The notes below the pieces were generated by a model. It did not search any database. It had not been told where the DNA came from and worked only from the letters and a program-made list of their open reading frames with translations. From contig SVHF01000002.1 of NCBI GenBank assembly GCA_015055975.1, positions 66,225-101,370 of the forward strand: 35,146 nucleotides of DNA, given 5' to 3'. Both the position numbers and the translations under genes were made by a program. Below, piece by piece: positions 33,550 through 35,146 of the stretch. Source of the DNA: Clostridiales bacterium. Lineage in GTDB: Bacteria; Bacillota; Clostridia; Christensenellales; UBA3700. The first letter of the stretch is position 1. Every line of letters starts with the position of its first letter.

Positions 33550-34863
33550 ATGTATAGGAAAATATCTACGTATATTGAAGACTATTTGACAGGTAATGAT
33601 GAAAGAATATTGTGTATAGATGGAGCAAGGCAAGTAGGTAAGTCATATATTATTAGAGAGCTAGCACAAAAGCACTTTGCAAATTATATTGAGTTAAATA
33701 TGGCAGATGATAAAGTTGGCGATAGATTGTTTGAAAAAGTCAAGACAATAGACGCTTTTTATATACAAATGAGTGTAAACAATGGTGCTAAAATGCATGA
33801 AAGAGAAAACACAATTGTATTTATTGATGAGATTCAAGAGTATCCTGAACTACTTACATTACTTAAGCCACTAAGAAAAGATAATAGATTTAAATATATA
33901 TGCAGTGGATCTGAACTTGGCATAGCTTTATCAAAAACAACTCTTATTCCAATGGGATCTATAATCGAGAAAAAAATGTACCCTATGGATTTTGAGGAAT
34001 TTTTGTTGGCAAATTCAGTTGGGGAAGAATTAATTAGGCATTTGAGGGACTGCTATATAAAACATTTGTCTTTAGATGAATCGTTACATAATAAAATACT
34101 AAATTTCTTTAAGACATATTTGTATGTAGGAGGAATGCCAGATTCTGTAAAACAATATGTAGAAACTAAGAATGTACTAAAAATACGTGAAACTCAAGAT
34201 AATATAATCAAGTTTTATTCAGAAGATGCTGCAAAATATGATAAAGAGAATAAATTGGTTATAAAACGAATATATGAATTATTGCCTTCAAATATTGAGA
34301 ATAAAGTAAAGAGAATGCAATTTAAGATGATAGAGAATATTGATGATGTGAGATATACAAAATATGTTAATGAGTTTGATTATTTGGTGTCTTCAGGAAT
34401 TGCTTTAGATACAAAAGCAATCTCAGAACCTAAATTTCCATTGATACAATCAAGTAGTAAAAATTTAATAAAATTATATATGAATGATGTAGGCTTATTG
34501 ACTTCGATTCTTTATAAAAATAATATAAATGCAATTTTAGAAAATGACAAAGGAGTAAATCTAGGTGCGGTATACGAGACTGTTGTTGCACAAGAGTTAA
34601 GCGCGCATGGGCATAACTTATATTATTATGATAGGAAAAAGGTTGGGGAAGTAGATTTCTTAATAGATGATTATGATAGTTTAAATGTGCTTCCAGTGGA
34701 GGTTAAGTCGGGAAAAGATTATACAAATTTTAGAGCATTACCAAAACTCCTTGCCGACAATAATTATAAAATGTCAAAAGGATATGTTTTTAATAATTCA
34801 CGTGTAGTTGTTGTCGATGATAAGATAACATATTTGCCAATATATTTTATAATGTTTATTTAG
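33550..34863 (+). CDS. AAA ATPase with DUF4143 C-terminal domain
   Basis: A 437-residue AAA_14/DUF4143 protein. Walker A GARQVGKSY at 25-33 (Lys31) and Walker B IVFIDEIQEYP with Asp93-Glu94. The DUF4143 region runs from about 190. A C-terminal restriction-nuclease-like part has Glu in GAVYETVVAQEL, EVDFLI, and the E-x-K of PVEVKSGKDY. The start is set at ATG 33550 by GCGGAGGA upstream; the frame is open back to 33460 through the 33-bp repeats (LEKRK repeats), but without a ribosome-binding site there. Codon use (more AGG, ATA, TTG) differs from neighbours, which suggests transfer. The biological role of this widespread family is unclear. Confidence 0.9.
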   Translation: MYRKISTYIEDYLTGNDERILCIDGARQVGKSYIIRELAQKHFANYIELNMADDKVGDRLFEKVKTIDAFYIQMSVNNGAKMHERENTIVFIDEIQEYPELLTLLKPLRKDNRFKYICSGSELGIALSKTTLIPMGSIIEKKMYPMDFEEFLLANSVGEELIRHLRDCYIKHLSLDESLHNKILNFFKTYLYVGGMPDSVKQYVETKNVLKIRETQDNIIKFYSEDAAKYDKENKLVIKRIYELLPSNIENKVKRMQFKMIENIDDVRYTKYVNEFDYLVSSGIALDTKAISEPKFPLIQSSSKNLIKLYMNDVGLLTSILYKNNINAILENDKGVNLGAVYETVVAQELSAHGHNLYYYDRKKVGEVDFLIDDYDSLNVLPVEVKSGKDYTNFRALPKLLADNNYKMSKGYVFNNSRVVVVDDKITYLPIYFIMFI

Positions 34864-34870
34864 AATAATA

Positions 34871-35035
34871 GTGCAATACGTTATTAATAGAGAATTTAGA
34901 GCATTTAAGTCTGTGAAGGATCCATTTCCAAAATATATTTTATCGCTTGATACTTTTGATATGTCAAGAGATGGAATAACGCATATAAATATTGAAGTTT
35001 TTTTGTTAAACAAGAAAGAGGTATTTTTGTCATAA
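34871..35035 (+). pseudogene. 3' remnant of an AAA/DUF4143 ATPase
   Basis: An open frame of 54 codons reading VQYVINREFRAFKSVKD, then PFPKYILSLDTFDMSRDGI and THINIEVFLL. This matches the far C-terminus of DUF4143 ATPases, whose pattern is E-R-E-x-x-x-L-x-x-I-x-D-x-Y-P-K-x-(I/V)-(L/V)-S-x-D ... D/N-G-I-x-H-x-x-x-x-x-F-L. The intact gene just upstream already has its own end and stops at 34863, so this is a piece of another copy, probably the one whose start is at 33086. A GTG at 34871 is the first possible start, but no ribosome-binding site is seen. Confidence 0.7.
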
Positions 35036-35146
35036 TGTGTCACAAACTCAAAAATATTATTGATTTGTCCGTGTACGTCAAAAAATAACACTCTATAGAC
35101 GTAAGGTTGGCTTTAGAGCCTTTGTAGACCCCAAAATTACCCCAAT
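35036..35146. other. Right-end non-coding sequence
   Basis: No gene. It holds a palindrome, TGTGTCACA (35037-35045), and a small GGCT / AGCC hairpin (about 35109-35120). The window ends before its context can be judged. Confidence 0.35.

Noticed and set aside
34798..35091. Minus-strand ORF of 97 residues
   Set aside because: It is antisense to the DUF4143 end and its remnant, with no ribosome-binding site and an unlikely composition.
1..35146. tRNA, rRNA, insertion sequences or phage genes
   Set aside because: No tRNA-like cloverleaf, rRNA sequence, transposase, integrase or phage structural gene was recognised in any gap or frame.

Overview
The window is AT-rich, gene-dense bacterial DNA with almost every gene on the + strand, strong Shine-Dalgarno sites, short intergenic gaps and many intrinsic terminators. 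Low G+C, AGA as the main Arg codon, many lipoproteins, an Rrf2 regulator of the clostridial type, a PC4/YdbC protein and GPH/LacZ/GH26/GH30 carbohydrate genes suggest an uncultured gut Clostridia-type Firmicute. The taxonomy is inferred from gene content only.

Layout. 1-5.6 kb: the end of a GPH sugar symporter, a lipoprotein, a large beta-rich lipoprotein with strong codon bias, and a membrane-anchored alpha/beta hydrolase. 5.7-8.4 kb: argG-argH, the last two steps of arginine synthesis. 8.45-8.9 kb: HU. 8.9-12.0 kb: a LacZ-type GH2 beta-galactosidase with its own strong promoter and an operator-like palindrome. 12.1-13.8 kb: a PC4-like protein and a CPA2 cation/proton antiporter. 13.9-20.1 kb: a tight cluster of a transglutaminase-domain lipoprotein, an AlkD-like DNA repair protein, and GH30 and GH26 lipoproteins. 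20.1-23.1 kb: a cysteine/methionine sulfur unit (metY, cysK, Rrf2 regulator). 23.2-26.1 kb: an XRE membrane regulator, a small lipoprotein and an FAD oxidoreductase. 26.2-32.9 kb: an FtsX-type ABC transporter, then a pair of half-transporter ABC exporters. 33.0-35.1 kb: an intact AAA/DUF4143 ATPase flanked by what look like the two ends of a broken relative.

The most interesting regulation is in the sulfur unit. A consensus promoter drives a leader with an unannotated 26-codon ORF ending RMCSDRCCA-stop, which looks like a cysteine-sensing leader peptide. A 17-bp palindrome lies just downstream of the -10. A related 17-bp sequence lies at nearly the same place in the rrf2 promoter, suggesting one Rrf2 regulator controls both. 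The second unusual area is the right end, where the intact AAA/DUF4143 gene has an 11-bp sequence repeated three times at exactly 33-bp spacing across its promoter and ribosome-binding site.

The carbohydrate genes fit together: secreted lipoprotein glycosidases (GH30, GH26) would cut polysaccharide outside the cell, a GPH symporter would import sugars, and a leaderless LacZ-type enzyme would cut oligosaccharides inside. Substrates cannot be fixed from sequence alone.
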